A DNA stretch of 16,290 nt from an uncultured Oscillospiraceae bacterium (GTDB lineage Bacteria; Bacillota; Clostridia; Oscillospirales; Oscillospiraceae): the NCBI GenBank assembly GCA_934546685.1, contig CAKTEB010000052.1:1-16290 (forward strand), written 5' to 3'. The notes beneath the pieces are model-generated. The model saw only the letters and a list, made by a program, of their open reading frames with translations. It was not told the DNA's origin and searched no databases. Made by a program: the position numbers and the translations under genes. Of this stretch, positions 6,877 to 13,959 are shown one piece after another (position 1 is the first letter of the stretch; the number at the start of each line of letters is the position of its first letter).

Positions 6877-6908
6877 AAGGGAAGAATTCATACCTGGAGG
6901 TGCGGCAT

Positions 6909-7175
6909 ATGATGATAAAGTCTGCCACCACCCTGCGCAACGACTACGACAAGGTGGTGACCCAGTCCAAGGAAAAGCAGGAGCCCGTGTTTCTGACCCG
7001 CAACGGCGAGGGCGAAATGGTGATCCTGCCCATCGAGCTCTGGGAGAAGCGGGAAGCGGAGCTGAATCTGCTGGATATGCTTCTAAAGCGAGAGCAGAGC
7101 CGGATCGCCGGAGCCAAGACCTATTCCATGGAGGATCTGCGGGCAATGACTGAGGAAATGCTCCATGGGGATTGA
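6909..7175 (+). CDS. Type II antitoxin, Phd/YefM family
   Basis: This 88-aa protein has the Phd/YefM N-terminal pattern (MIKSATTLRNDYDKVV..., then PVFLTRNGEGEMVILP), which forms a dimeric DNA-binding fold. Its C-terminal helical tail (LLKREQSRIAGAKTYSMEDLRAMTEEML) would wrap the toxin. By family it neutralises the downstream toxin and represses its own promoter. ATG 6909 has GGAGG 8 nt upstream; ATG 6912 is possible. It overlaps the toxin gene by 11 nt. Confidence 0.88.
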   Translation: MMIKSATTLRNDYDKVVTQSKEKQEPVFLTRNGEGEMVILPIELWEKREAELNLLDMLLKREQSRIAGAKTYSMEDLRAMTEEMLHGD

Positions 7176-7476
7176 ATGGCTCTATGAGGCCCAGGCGGAG
7201 TACCGGGATCTTCTGGGCTATTACCGGAATCAGGTGGGATCGGAGGCCGCACGGCGGTTCTCTGAGAAGATCCTCGGGGCTATAGCGCGGCTGGAGACCT
7301 TCCCGGAAATGGGCGTTCTGCGCAGCGACACCCGGCTGGGGCGGCTGGGCTTCCGTGCGCTGTTTGTGGGCAATTACGTCTGTGTCTATCGGATCCATGG
7401 GGATACGGTTTTCGTCTACCACCTGGCGGACGCACGCACCAATTATATGTATCGTATCTTCGGAATCGAGCCGTAA
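7165..7476 (+). CDS. Type II toxin, ParE/RelE family
   Basis: The 103-aa product has the RelE/ParE layout. An N-terminal helix-rich part (EAQAEYRDLLGYY...EAARRFSEKILGAIARLETFPEMG) is followed by a beta-sheet core (FRALFVGNYVCVYRI...TVFVYHLADAR) ending in a short hydrophobic tail. Relatives either cleave mRNA at the ribosome or poison gyrase. The ETFPEMG and YVCVYRI pattern is seen in both, so the target is left open. It starts at ATG 7165 inside the antitoxin reading frame, giving translational coupling. The pair sits between an unrelated transport gene and the iron cluster and may have been acquired as a unit. Confidence 0.88.
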   Translation: MGIEWLYEAQAEYRDLLGYYRNQVGSEAARRFSEKILGAIARLETFPEMGVLRSDTRLGRLGFRALFVGNYVCVYRIHGDTVFVYHLADARTNYMYRIFGIEP

Positions 7477-7513
7477 AAGCAGGGCGTGCTGCAATGTATG
7501 TTGCAGCACGCCC
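7475..7513 (-). terminator. Terminator between the toxin gene and the P1B ATPase gene
   Basis: A perfect 13-bp stem (7482-7494 with 7501-7513) with TGTATG loop. On the minus strand it ends in a TTTT run (7478-7475) that lies within the toxin stop codon. It lies 12 nt after the ATPase stop codon. It may also slow plus-strand transcription. Confidence 0.78.
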
Positions 7514-7525
7514 AATTCTATGTAC

Positions 7526-9604
7526 TTATTCGCCCAGCAGGTTCGTCATGCTCTGAAGGCTGATGCCCAATGTGGACATATTGTGCAGCAGCGCGGAGGT
7601 GGTGGGCGGCAGAATGCCCGCCACGCCCAGAATGATAAGGCCCATGTTGAAGGAGATGATGAACCGGTAGTTCCGGTGGATCCGATCCATCAGCGCGTCG
7701 CTGATCCGCCGCAGGGTCACCAGGGTCTGGAGATCCTCGGCGGCGATGGTGATATCCGCCACCTCCCGGGCGATGGCCGCGCCGGTGGAAATGGCCACGC
7801 CGGCATCCGCCTCGCTGAGGGCGGGAGAATCGTTGACGCCGTCGCCGATCATAATGACCTTCCGGCCCTGCTCATGCTCAGAGCGCACAAAGGCGGCCTT
7901 GTCCTCAGGCAGCACCTCGGCGTGGAACTCGGTAACGCCCACCTCTTTTGCCACGGCCTGAGCGGTGCGGTAGCTGTCGCCGGTCATCATGACCACCTTG
8001 GAAAGGCCCAGCTCCTTGAGCTGCTCGACCACCTGGCGGGCCTCCTTCCGCAGGGGATCCTCAATGCAGATCACCGCGGCCAGCTCACCGTCCACGGCCA
8101 GGTACAGATGGGAATACTGGGCAGGCAGAGCGTCGAACTTCTCCTGCTCTCCCGCCGGAACGGTGCAGGCCTCGTCCTCAAATACAAAGTGGTAGCTGCC
8201 GATGAGCACCTTCTCCCCGTCTACCCGGCTGGAGATACCGTGGGCCACCACATATTCTACCTTGGAATGGCGCTCCTCGTGCCGGAGCTGCCGCTCCTTG
8301 GCCTCCTCCACCACGGCGTTGGCCATGGAATGGGGATAGTGCTCCTCCAGGCAGGCCGCCAGCCGGAGCATCTCATTCTCCTCCCGGTCGCCGAAGGGCA
8401 CCACCATCTTCACCTTGGGGCAGGCATAGGTCAGGGTGCCGGTCTTGTCGAAGACGATGGTATCCGCCTGGCTCACGGCCTCCAGAAACTTGCCGCCCTT
8501 TACGGAGATGTGATAGGTGCTGCTCTCCCGCATGGCGGACAGCACCGCCAGGGGCATGGACAGCTTCAGAGCGCAGGAGAAGTCCACCATGAGGATGGAC
8601 AGAGCCTTGGTGACGTTCCGGGTCACAAGATAGGTGAGGATCGTGCCGCCCAGGGAATAGGGCACCAGCCTGTCCGCCAGATGGGAGGCCTTGTCCTCGG
8701 TGGCGGATTTCAGCTTCTCAGATGCCTCGATCATCTCCACGATCTTGTCGTAGCGGCCGCTGCCGGAGGTCTTCTCCACCCGGATCACGCACTCGCCCTC
8801 CTCCACCACGGTACCGGCATAGGCATAGCTACCCTGGGCCTTCCGCACGGGCATGGACTCGCCGGTGATGGAGGCCTGGTTCACGGTGGCCTCGCCCTCT
8901 ACCACGGTGCCGTCCAGGGGGATCATGCCGCCGGTGCGCACCACCATCCAGTCGCCCTTTTCGATGTCCCGGAGGGGCAGCAGGATCTCCTGGCCGTTCC
9001 GGCGCACCCAGGCCTTGTCCACGTTCAGGCTCATAGTACGGGCCAGATCGTCTACAGACTTCTTGTGGGTCCACTCCTCCAGGATCTCGCCGATGCCCAG
9101 CAGGAACATCACCGAGGAGGCGGTGCTGAAGTCGCCCCGGAGCATGGACACGGTGATGGCCGTGGCGTCCAGCACGGGAACCTCCAGCTTGCCCTTCCAG
9201 AGGGTCTTCACACCATGGGCGATGTACTTTACGGACTTGCACACGCAGATCACATTCCGGAGACTCACCGGCAGAAACAGCTTGCTAAAGCACCGGCGGA
9301 CCACCCGCATCACCAGCTTGTCCTCATACTCCCGGTTCAGCGCCCGGCCCGTATGATCCGGCACCAGCTCCAGCACCTGGGGGGTGTCGTAGTGGAACCG
9401 GCTCAGGGCACGGATCACCCCTAAACGGCTGCATGTATAGTGAATGATGGCGTCCTGGGTGCGGTCATAGACCTTTACCGTCTTGACGCCGTCGAGATTC
9501 AGAAGATAATATTCCAGCTGATCCGCCTGATGAAGGGTCATGGGGCCCCCGTGCAGGTGGACGCGCATCCGCCCGGCGGATTCATGTAAAATTGAACACT
9601 TCAT
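7526..9604 (-). CDS. P1B-type metal-transporting ATPase with Phe-Ser-Cys motif (FezB-like candidate)
   Basis: A 692-aa heavy-metal P-type ATPase with all catalytic motifs: TGES (247-250), DKTGTLT (386-392, phosphorylated D386), HYPHS (422-426), TGD (541-543) and GDGVNDSPAL (588-597). An HMA-like N-terminal region lacks the usual CxxC. The metal-binding helix has FSCALK (342-347) instead of Cys-Pro-Cys. As I recall, Ser-Cys-Ala marks the P1B-6 group, to which ferrosome protein FezB belongs. The gene directly follows a small glycine-zipper protein in an iron-uptake cluster. I infer it moves iron across a membrane, either into storage vesicles or out of the cell. Zn or Mn export is the alternative. 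ATG 9604 has GGAGGA about 10 nt upstream. Confidence 0.85.
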   Translation of the reverse strand: MKCSILHESAGRMRVHLHGGPMTLHQADQLEYYLLNLDGVKTVKVYDRTQDAIIHYTCSRLGVIRALSRFHYDTPQVLELVPDHTGRALNREYEDKLVMRVVRRCFSKLFLPVSLRNVICVCKSVKYIAHGVKTLWKGKLEVPVLDATAITVSMLRGDFSTASSVMFLLGIGEILEEWTHKKSVDDLARTMSLNVDKAWVRRNGQEILLPLRDIEKGDWMVVRTGGMIPLDGTVVEGEATVNQASITGESMPVRKAQGSYAYAGTVVEEGECVIRVEKTSGSGRYDKIVEMIEASEKLKSATEDKASHLADRLVPYSLGGTILTYLVTRNVTKALSILMVDFSCALKLSMPLAVLSAMRESSTYHISVKGGKFLEAVSQADTIVFDKTGTLTYACPKVKMVVPFGDREENEMLRLAACLEEHYPHSMANAVVEEAKERQLRHEERHSKVEYVVAHGISSRVDGEKVLIGSYHFVFEDEACTVPAGEQEKFDALPAQYSHLYLAVDGELAAVICIEDPLRKEARQVVEQLKELGLSKVVMMTGDSYRTAQAVAKEVGVTEFHAEVLPEDKAAFVRSEHEQGRKVIMIGDGVNDSPALSEADAGVAISTGAAIAREVADITIAAEDLQTLVTLRRISDALMDRIHRNYRFIISFNMGLIILGVAGILPPTTSALLHNMSTLGISLQSMTNLLGE

Positions 9605-9632
9605 ATGTTAGAATTCCTCCAAGAAAAACAAG

Positions 9633-9688
9633 AAAAATGGTGGCCAGCGTCCAGCAGTCGGAAGTTCCGACTCCGGAATGCTGGCCAC
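9633..9688 (-). terminator. Intercistronic terminator or attenuator hairpin
   Basis: Between the small-protein and ATPase genes, a 9-bp outer stem (9640-9648 with 9680-9688) encloses a second stem (9656-9661 with 9667-9672). On the minus strand it is followed by ATTTTTCTTGTTTTTC. This is a good intrinsic terminator inside the transcription unit, so only part of the transcripts may reach the ATPase gene. Confidence 0.65.
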
Positions 9689-9712
9689 TCATCCATCAGC
9701 GCTTAACAGGTC

Positions 9713-10009
9713 TTACGCCTCAGCGGGAACCTCCGCCTCAGCCTCGGCCTCGTCGGCCACGGTCTCGGTCTCGTCCTCGACCACCTGGGCCACGGCGCGC
9801 TGCTCGTTGATCTCCTTGGCGTCGGCCAGAACATCGTCGCAGTTCTCCTTAATGGTGGTGGCAGTGGTCATCACGCACTCCTTGGCGCGGAGGGCCGCAG
9901 CGGTGACCTGGGTGTAGGCCTTCTTTGCGTCCTTGCTGGAGAGGATCTTAATACCGGCAGTACCGAAGAGCACGCCGCCTGCAAACAAACCGATCTTATC
10001 CCATTTCAT
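9713..10009 (-). CDS. Small glycine-zipper membrane protein, DUF6110-like (FezA-like candidate)
   Basis: A 98-aa protein. Residues 5-23 form one hydrophobic segment with two overlapping GxxxG spacings (G7-G11, G12-G16), a helix-packing pattern. A conserved-looking core follows (SSKDAKKAYTQVTAAALRAKECVM, then TTIKENCDDVLADAKEINEQR), predicted helical. The acidic, Ala/Glu-rich tail (77-98) is low complexity. I recall this arrangement as DUF6110, of unknown function. Its position 108 bp before a P1B ATPase with a Ser-Cys motif, in an iron cluster, makes it a candidate for the small partner of FezB-type ATPases in ferrosomes. That role is inferred. ATG 10009 follows AGGAGGA at 8 nt. Confidence 0.8.
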   Translation of the reverse strand: MKWDKIGLFAGGVLFGTAGIKILSSKDAKKAYTQVTAAALRAKECVMTTATTIKENCDDVLADAKEINEQRAVAQVVEDETETVADEAEAEAEVPAEA

Positions 10010-10093
10010 AATGAAAATCCTCCTATCAAACATATTGAAAATCTATTTCGTTATGGGCCCAGTCGCCGGGCCACAACTACCTTATGTCCACGC

Positions 10094-10099
10094 ATTATA
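10094..10099 (-). promoter_or_regulatory. -10 element of the small protein / ATPase unit
   Basis: The minus strand reads TGCTATAATG, a consensus -10 with an upstream TG. No good -35 lies 16-18 bp upstream, which suggests dependence on an activator. The start would be near 10087, giving a leader of about 78 nt with a small stem (10056-10060 with 10068-10072). Confidence 0.55.
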
Positions 10100-10164
10100 G
10101 CAGTGGATTTTTTGGTTTTCTACTCCAAAAAGGCGCAAGTTTTGACTAACCGTCGTTTTTTGTG

Positions 10165-10181
10165 CAATAGTGATACCTAAC
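10165..10181. promoter_or_regulatory. Iron-regulon dyad, site 1 (upstream of the ATPase unit)
   Basis: CAATAG-N6-CTAAC. Together with flanking TTTTGTG it repeats at 10219-10235, 54 bp away. The same form overlaps the -35 of the feo promoter at 14320-14336. A third, weaker copy (CAAG-N6-CTAAC) is at 10136-10150. Confidence 0.5.
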
Positions 10182-10218
10182 TTTTTCCCAGTGCTCCCAA
10201 CGGTTTGCGGGTTTTGTA

Positions 10219-10235
10219 CAATAGGGATCGCTAAC
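10219..10235. promoter_or_regulatory. Iron-regulon dyad, site 2
   Basis: CAATAG-N6-CTAAC, a direct repeat of the site at 10165 with the same upstream TTTTGT. It overlaps the stop codon of the AraC-type gene, whose TAG lies in the GTTAG half-site read on the minus strand. Confidence 0.5.
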
Positions 10236-10590
10236 CCTCTCCCCTTAGCTGCTTCCGGTACTCCCTGGGGGAGGTGCCCAGCACATCCCGGAAGGCGCCG
10301 GAGAATTTGCTGGCGTTTTCATAGCCGTAATCCCCGGCGATCTTCAGGATGGAATCCTGAGTCTCCCGGAGATCCCGGGCCGCCGAGAGCATCCGCTCCC
10401 GCTTGAACCAGGCGTAGATGGGCATGCCGTAGACCTCATGAAAATGCTTCTTGAGGGTGGTGCCGGAGACCCCGGACAGCTCCGTGAGCTCCTCGATGGT
10501 CACATGCCGGTCCAGGTTCTTCCGGAGATATTTCGCCACCTGCTCCGACAGGATTTTCGGCTCCCGGCGAGGGGCCATGACCTCGTTCAT
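10231..10590 (-). CDS. Stand-alone AraC-type DNA-binding regulator
   Basis: The 119-aa protein consists almost only of an AraC/XylS DNA-binding domain with two helix-turn-helix units. The first is VTIEELTELSGVSGTTLKKHF (about 34-54) and the second SILKIAGDYGYENASKFSGAFRD (about 80-102), ending in the family signature GTSPREYRK. No ligand-binding domain is present, as in SoxS/MarA-sized regulators, so activity probably depends on its amount. It is last in a three-gene unit, and its ATG (10590) overlaps the previous stop codon as ATGA. It lies directly upstream of the glycine-zipper/ATPase promoter, which lacks a -35, so that promoter is its most likely target. Confidence 0.85.
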   Translation of the reverse strand: MNEVMAPRREPKILSEQVAKYLRKNLDRHVTIEELTELSGVSGTTLKKHFHEVYGMPIYAWFKRERMLSAARDLRETQDSILKIAGDYGYENASKFSGAFRDVLGTSPREYRKQLRGEG

Positions 10591-10718
10591 CCGTCCTCGC
10601 CTCCTCTGAGCGTGGGCTTCTTCTTTCCCGAAAGGCTGGCCCTGAGCTGCTGGCGGATCCACAGAAGCGCCGCCATCAGGGCCAGCAGCAGCAGGATCCC
10701 AAGAAACGTCTTCATCAT
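10587..10718 (-). CDS. 43-aa single-span membrane protein
   Basis: A short reading frame whose start (ATG 10718) overlaps the stop of the DtxR-like gene, and whose stop overlaps the AraC-type start, both as ATGA. The product begins MMKTFLGILLLLALMAALLW, one hydrophobic span (about 4-20). A basic, hydrophilic tail (IRQQLRASLSGKKKPTLR) ends GGEDG. Two tight overlaps argue that it is translated. No family is recognised. Coupling to two regulators suggests a role in sensing or in holding a regulator at the membrane, which is a guess. Confidence 0.65.
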   Translation of the reverse strand: MMKTFLGILLLLALMAALLWIRQQLRASLSGKKKPTLRGGEDG

Positions 10719-11113
10719 TGCAGCCCCTCCCCTGCCGCCCGGCGGATTCTCCGGCAGACGCCGTCCATCTCCTCCAGGGGCACCTGAGAGAGCACCGAGA
10801 AAATCAGGCTCTGGTGATCCGCCTCCGGGGGCAGCAGCCGGTAAAACAGCAGCCCCACGTCCTCATAGTATTTCCGATAGCGCCGGGCCAGCTCCCGGCC
10901 ATAGCCGGTGAGGCTCCAGCCACCCGCCTGGGTCTTCTGAAAAATCCCCAGTCCCTGGAGGCATTCCAGGGCCCGGAGCGCGCTGGGCCGGGCCACATCC
11001 AGCCGCCGGGCCACATCCACGCAGCGGACGCTCTCCCCCTCCGGGGACAGGGCGCTGAGGGCCAGCAGGTATTTGAGATTGGAAGCCGTCAGGCTTATGG
11101 TCTGCTGGGTCAT
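10715..11113 (-). CDS. DtxR/MntR-like winged-helix regulator
   Basis: A 132-aa protein with the order seen in metal-dependent DtxR/MntR repressors: an N-terminal helix (SNLKYLLALSAL), a helix-turn-helix (VRCVDVARRLDVARPSALRALECLQGLGI, about 29-57), a wing (GGWSLTGYGRELARRYRKYYED), then a helical part with LPPEADHQSL and VPLEEMDGVC. Possible metal ligands (E, D, H, C) are present, but the exact MntR pattern is not reproduced. By family it would bind DNA as a dimer with Fe or Mn. The GTTAG/CTAAC half-sites found before the iron genes resemble those of DtxR/IdeR, so it is the best candidate for their regulator. ATG 11113 has GGAGG 7 nt upstream. A MarR-type reading is the alternative. Confidence 0.68.
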   Translation of the reverse strand: MTQQTISLTASNLKYLLALSALSPEGESVRCVDVARRLDVARPSALRALECLQGLGIFQKTQAGGWSLTGYGRELARRYRKYYEDVGLLFYRLLPPEADHQSLIFSVLSQVPLEEMDGVCRRIRRAAGEGLQ

Positions 11114-11185
11114 ATCTCGACCTCCATTTCTGTTTCCGGGCGGCTCGGGGCCCGATGCCCACGAGGTTCCGCCCCTTTGAGACAG

Positions 11186-11220
11186 AAAGGGGGACCCGGG
11201 AGCATTTCCCGAATCCCCCC
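11186..11220 (-). terminator. Probable terminator of the feo operon
   Basis: GGGGG/CCCCC arms (11189-11193 with 11215-11219) enclose an inner stem (11197-11201 with 11207-11211). On the minus strand TTTCTGTCTC follows. It lies about 44 nt after the Cys-rich protein gene. The U run is short, so read-through into the regulator genes is possible. Confidence 0.55.
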
Positions 11221-11263
11221 TGCTGAATTAGGATTCCAAATCACTTCGATTGGTTTCCAGGGC

Positions 11264-11440
11264 TTATTTTTTCGTGGGATGGCAGGCAGAGCAGCCGCCG
11301 CAGCTGCCGCAGTTGCCGCCGCAGGAGGACTTCCCGTTCTTCTTATCCCGGTACATGCCGCGGATCACAAGGCCCACGATCACGATGAGCACCAGTGTAA
11401 TGATGATCGTCGAGAGATTCGATGCGAGCCACTCGATCAT
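11264..11440 (-). CDS. FeoB-associated Cys-rich membrane protein
   Basis: A 58-aa protein. One membrane span (about 4-27, IIITLVLIVIVGLVI) is followed by a basic stretch (RGMYRDKKNGK) and a tail with five cysteines in CGGNCGSCGGCSAC, then HPTKK. This is the layout of the FeoB-associated Cys-rich family, found after feoB in Firmicutes. The cysteines probably bind Fe(II) or Fe-S on the cytoplasmic side and hand iron on, though this has not been shown for the family to my knowledge. ATG 11440 is preceded by GGGAGGA. The gene starts 51 bp after feoB and ends the operon. Confidence 0.9.
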   Translation of the reverse strand: MIEWLASNLSTIIITLVLIVIVGLVIRGMYRDKKNGKSSCGGNCGSCGGCSACHPTKK

Positions 11441-11491
11441 GGTTCATTCCTCCCTTTCTAAAAATTCTATGCCCGAACTAGTCTATGCGAG

Positions 11492-13639
11492 TTATACGCC
11501 CTTGACCGTCTTGGTCAGGCGGTCAGCCTCCTTGTAGGGGCGAACCAGCATATAGAGGATGAAGGCCAGGACGATGAGGGCGCAGATCAGGCCGATGACG
11601 TTCAGGTTGCCGGTGACAGCGGAGCCGATCTGATAGACGATCAGCGCGATGGCATAGGCGAACACGCACATATAGCCGATGGCGAAGCAGGTCCACTTGG
11701 GGCTGTTCATCTCACGCTTGATGGCGCCCATGGCAGCGAAGCAGGGAGCGCACAGCAGGTTGAAGATCATGAAGCTGTAAGCGGACAGCGCCGTGAAGTT
11801 CTGAGCCACAGCGCCCCAGATCTCGTCGCCGTTCTCAGCGACCTCCTCCAGGCCGCCGTACAGGACGCCGAAGGTAGCAACGACGTTCTCCTTGGCGATG
11901 AGGCCGGTGATGGTAGCCACGGTGGCCTTCCAGTTGCCGAAGCCCAGAGGCGCAAAGATCACGCAGATGGCGGAGCCGATGGCAGCCAGGATGGAGTTAT
12001 CCATGTCGTCCACCATGCCGAAGGCGCCGTTCTCCCAGCCAAAGGCCTGGAGGAACCACAGGAGGATGGAGGACAGCAGGATGATGGTACCGGCCTTCTT
12101 AATGAAGGACCAGCCGCGCTCCCACATACCCCGGAGCACGTTGCCCACGGTGGGAACATGGTATGCGGGCAGCTCCATAACGAAGGGAGCGGGCTCGCCG
12201 GCAAACATCTTGGTCTTCTTCAGCATGATGCCGGAGATGATGATGGCGGCAACGCCAATGAAGTAAGCGGAAACCGCGACCAGGCCGCTGCCGCCGAACA
12301 GGGCGCCGGCGATCAGGCCGATGATGGGCATTTTCGCGCCGCAGGGGATGAAGCAGGTGGTCATGATGGTCATACGGCGGTCACGCTCGTTCTCGATGGT
12401 ACGGGAAGCCATAACGCCGGGAACGCCGCAGCCGGAGCCTACCAGCATGGGGATAAAGGACTTGCCGGACAGGCCGAACTTCCGGAACACACGGTCCATG
12501 ATGAAGGCGATCCGGGCCATGTAGCCGCAGTCCTCCAGGATGGCCAGGAACAGGAACAGCACCAGCATCTGGGGAACGAAGCCCAGCACCGCGCCGACGC
12601 CGCCGACGATACCGTCGACCACCAGGCCGGAGAGCCAGTCGGCCGCGCCGACCTTCTCCATGAGCCAGGCCGCGCCGCCCTGGAGCCACTCGGCGCCGAA
12701 GACGTCGTTGGTCCAGTCGGTCAGGAAGGAGCCGAAGGGGCCCATGGCGACCCAGTATACAAACCACATCACCACCGCGAAGATGGGCAGTGCGGCGATA
12801 CGGTTGGTGACGATCTTATCGATCTTATCGGAGGTGGACAGCTGGCCCTTGCCCTTCTTCTTGTAGCAGCCCTTGATGATGGAGGCGATGTAGATGTAGC
12901 GCTCGTTGGTGATGATGCTCTCCGCGTCGTCGTCCTCTTCCTTCTCGGCGGCCTTGATGTCCTCCTCAATGTGCGCCAGGACCTTGGCGTCCAGGTGCAG
13001 CTTCTCCAGCACCTTGTCGTCCCGCTCGAAGATCTTGATGGCGTACCAGCGCTGCTGCTCCTCGGGCATGTTATGTACCGCAGCCTCCTCGATGTGGGCA
13101 ATGGCATGCTCCACGGGGCCGCAGAAGGTGTGCATGGGAACGGTCTTGGTGCGCTTGGCGGCCTCGATGGCGGCCTCGGCAGCCTCGGTGACGCCGGTGC
13201 CCTTCAGAGCGGAGATCTCAACGACCTTGCAGCCCAGCTCACGGCCCAGCTCCTTGGTATTAATAGAGTCGCCTCTCTTCTTTACCACGTCCATCATGTT
13301 GACGGCCACCACAACAGGGATGCCCAGCTCGGCGAGCTGCGTGGTCAGGTACAGGTTGCGCTCCAGGTTGGTGCCGTCGATGATGTTCAGGATGGCGTCG
13401 GGGCGCTGATCGATCAGGTAGTCCCGGGCCACCACTTCCTCCATGGTGTAGGGGGACAGGGAGTAGATGCCGGGCAGGTCGGCGATGGTGACATCGCTGT
13501 GCTTCTTCAGCTTGCCTTCCTTCTTCTCCACGGTAACGCCAGGCCAGTTACCTACGAACTGGTTGGAGCCGGTCAGGGCGTTGAACAGGGTCGTCTTACC
13601 GCTGTTCGGGTTGCCCGCCAGGGCGATTGTAAGACTCAT
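11492..13639 (-). CDS. feoB: Ferrous iron transporter FeoB
   Basis: The 715-aa FeoB moves Fe(II) across the inner membrane using an N-terminal G domain. Visible are G1 GNPNSGKT (9-16), G3 DLPG (54-57), G4 NMMD (114-117) and G5 SALKG (143-147). A helical linker rich in charged residues follows (about 155-275). The membrane part (from about 283) has the gate motifs, with GCGVPG (C404) and IPCG (C433). Length is within the family's range. ATG 13639 follows GAGG. The gene lies 64 bp after the second feoA and before the Cys-rich partner. The promoter at 14294-14322 drives the operon. The gap 13640-13703 holds two small palindromes (13658-13667; GATTCA/TGAATC arms at 13667 and 13693). Confidence 0.97.
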   Translation of the reverse strand: MSLTIALAGNPNSGKTTLFNALTGSNQFVGNWPGVTVEKKEGKLKKHSDVTIADLPGIYSLSPYTMEEVVARDYLIDQRPDAILNIIDGTNLERNLYLTTQLAELGIPVVVAVNMMDVVKKRGDSINTKELGRELGCKVVEISALKGTGVTEAAEAAIEAAKRTKTVPMHTFCGPVEHAIAHIEEAAVHNMPEEQQRWYAIKIFERDDKVLEKLHLDAKVLAHIEEDIKAAEKEEDDDAESIITNERYIYIASIIKGCYKKKGKGQLSTSDKIDKIVTNRIAALPIFAVVMWFVYWVAMGPFGSFLTDWTNDVFGAEWLQGGAAWLMEKVGAADWLSGLVVDGIVGGVGAVLGFVPQMLVLFLFLAILEDCGYMARIAFIMDRVFRKFGLSGKSFIPMLVGSGCGVPGVMASRTIENERDRRMTIMTTCFIPCGAKMPIIGLIAGALFGGSGLVAVSAYFIGVAAIIISGIMLKKTKMFAGEPAPFVMELPAYHVPTVGNVLRGMWERGWSFIKKAGTIILLSSILLWFLQAFGWENGAFGMVDDMDNSILAAIGSAICVIFAPLGFGNWKATVATITGLIAKENVVATFGVLYGGLEEVAENGDEIWGAVAQNFTALSAYSFMIFNLLCAPCFAAMGAIKREMNSPKWTCFAIGYMCVFAYAIALIVYQIGSAVTGNLNVIGLICALIVLAFILYMLVRPYKEADRLTKTVKGV

Positions 13640-13703
13640 AATGCGATTCCTCTCTTTCCAGATCTGGATTCAATATAATACCTTGGGGTTACTGAATCGG
13701 TGA

Positions 13704-13925
13704 TTACTGCACTTCCACCATATCAGCGTCTGCCTTACGGAGAGACAGCTCATAGTCCCGCACGGTGACCTCAATGGGATCTCCCAGAGGGGCGACCTTC
13801 CGAATATACACGTCAACGCCCTTGGTGATACCCATATCCATGATACGGCGCTTGACTGCACCCTCGCCGTGGAGCTTGACGACCTTGACGGTCTCGCCCA
13901 CCTTGGCGTTTCTCAGAGTTTTCAT
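13704..13925 (-). CDS. feoA: FeoA-family protein (second of two)
   Basis: A 73-aa SH3-like FeoA domain: LRNAKVGETVKVVKLHGEGAVKRRIMDMGITKGVDVYIRKVAPLGDPIEVTVRDYELSLRKADADMVEV. The GxxVKRRIMDMGITKG stretch and the PLGDPIEVxVR turn are family hallmarks. FeoA is a small cytoplasmic protein that supports FeoB, probably by binding it. ATG 13925 has AGGAGG 8 nt upstream. An upstream in-frame extension would lose this site and overlap the previous gene. Confidence 0.93.
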   Translation of the reverse strand: MKTLRNAKVGETVKVVKLHGEGAVKRRIMDMGITKGVDVYIRKVAPLGDPIEVTVRDYELSLRKADADMVEVQ

Positions 13926-13959
13926 CTGATATTCCTCCTTTATTTCTTGCGCCTCAAGA

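Noticed and set aside
7355..9424. A 689-aa plus-strand frame
   Set aside because: Antisense shadow of the P1B ATPase gene; no promoter or ribosome site, and it overlaps the toxin gene.
12158..13678. A 506-aa plus-strand frame
   Set aside because: Antisense shadow of feoB with biased composition.
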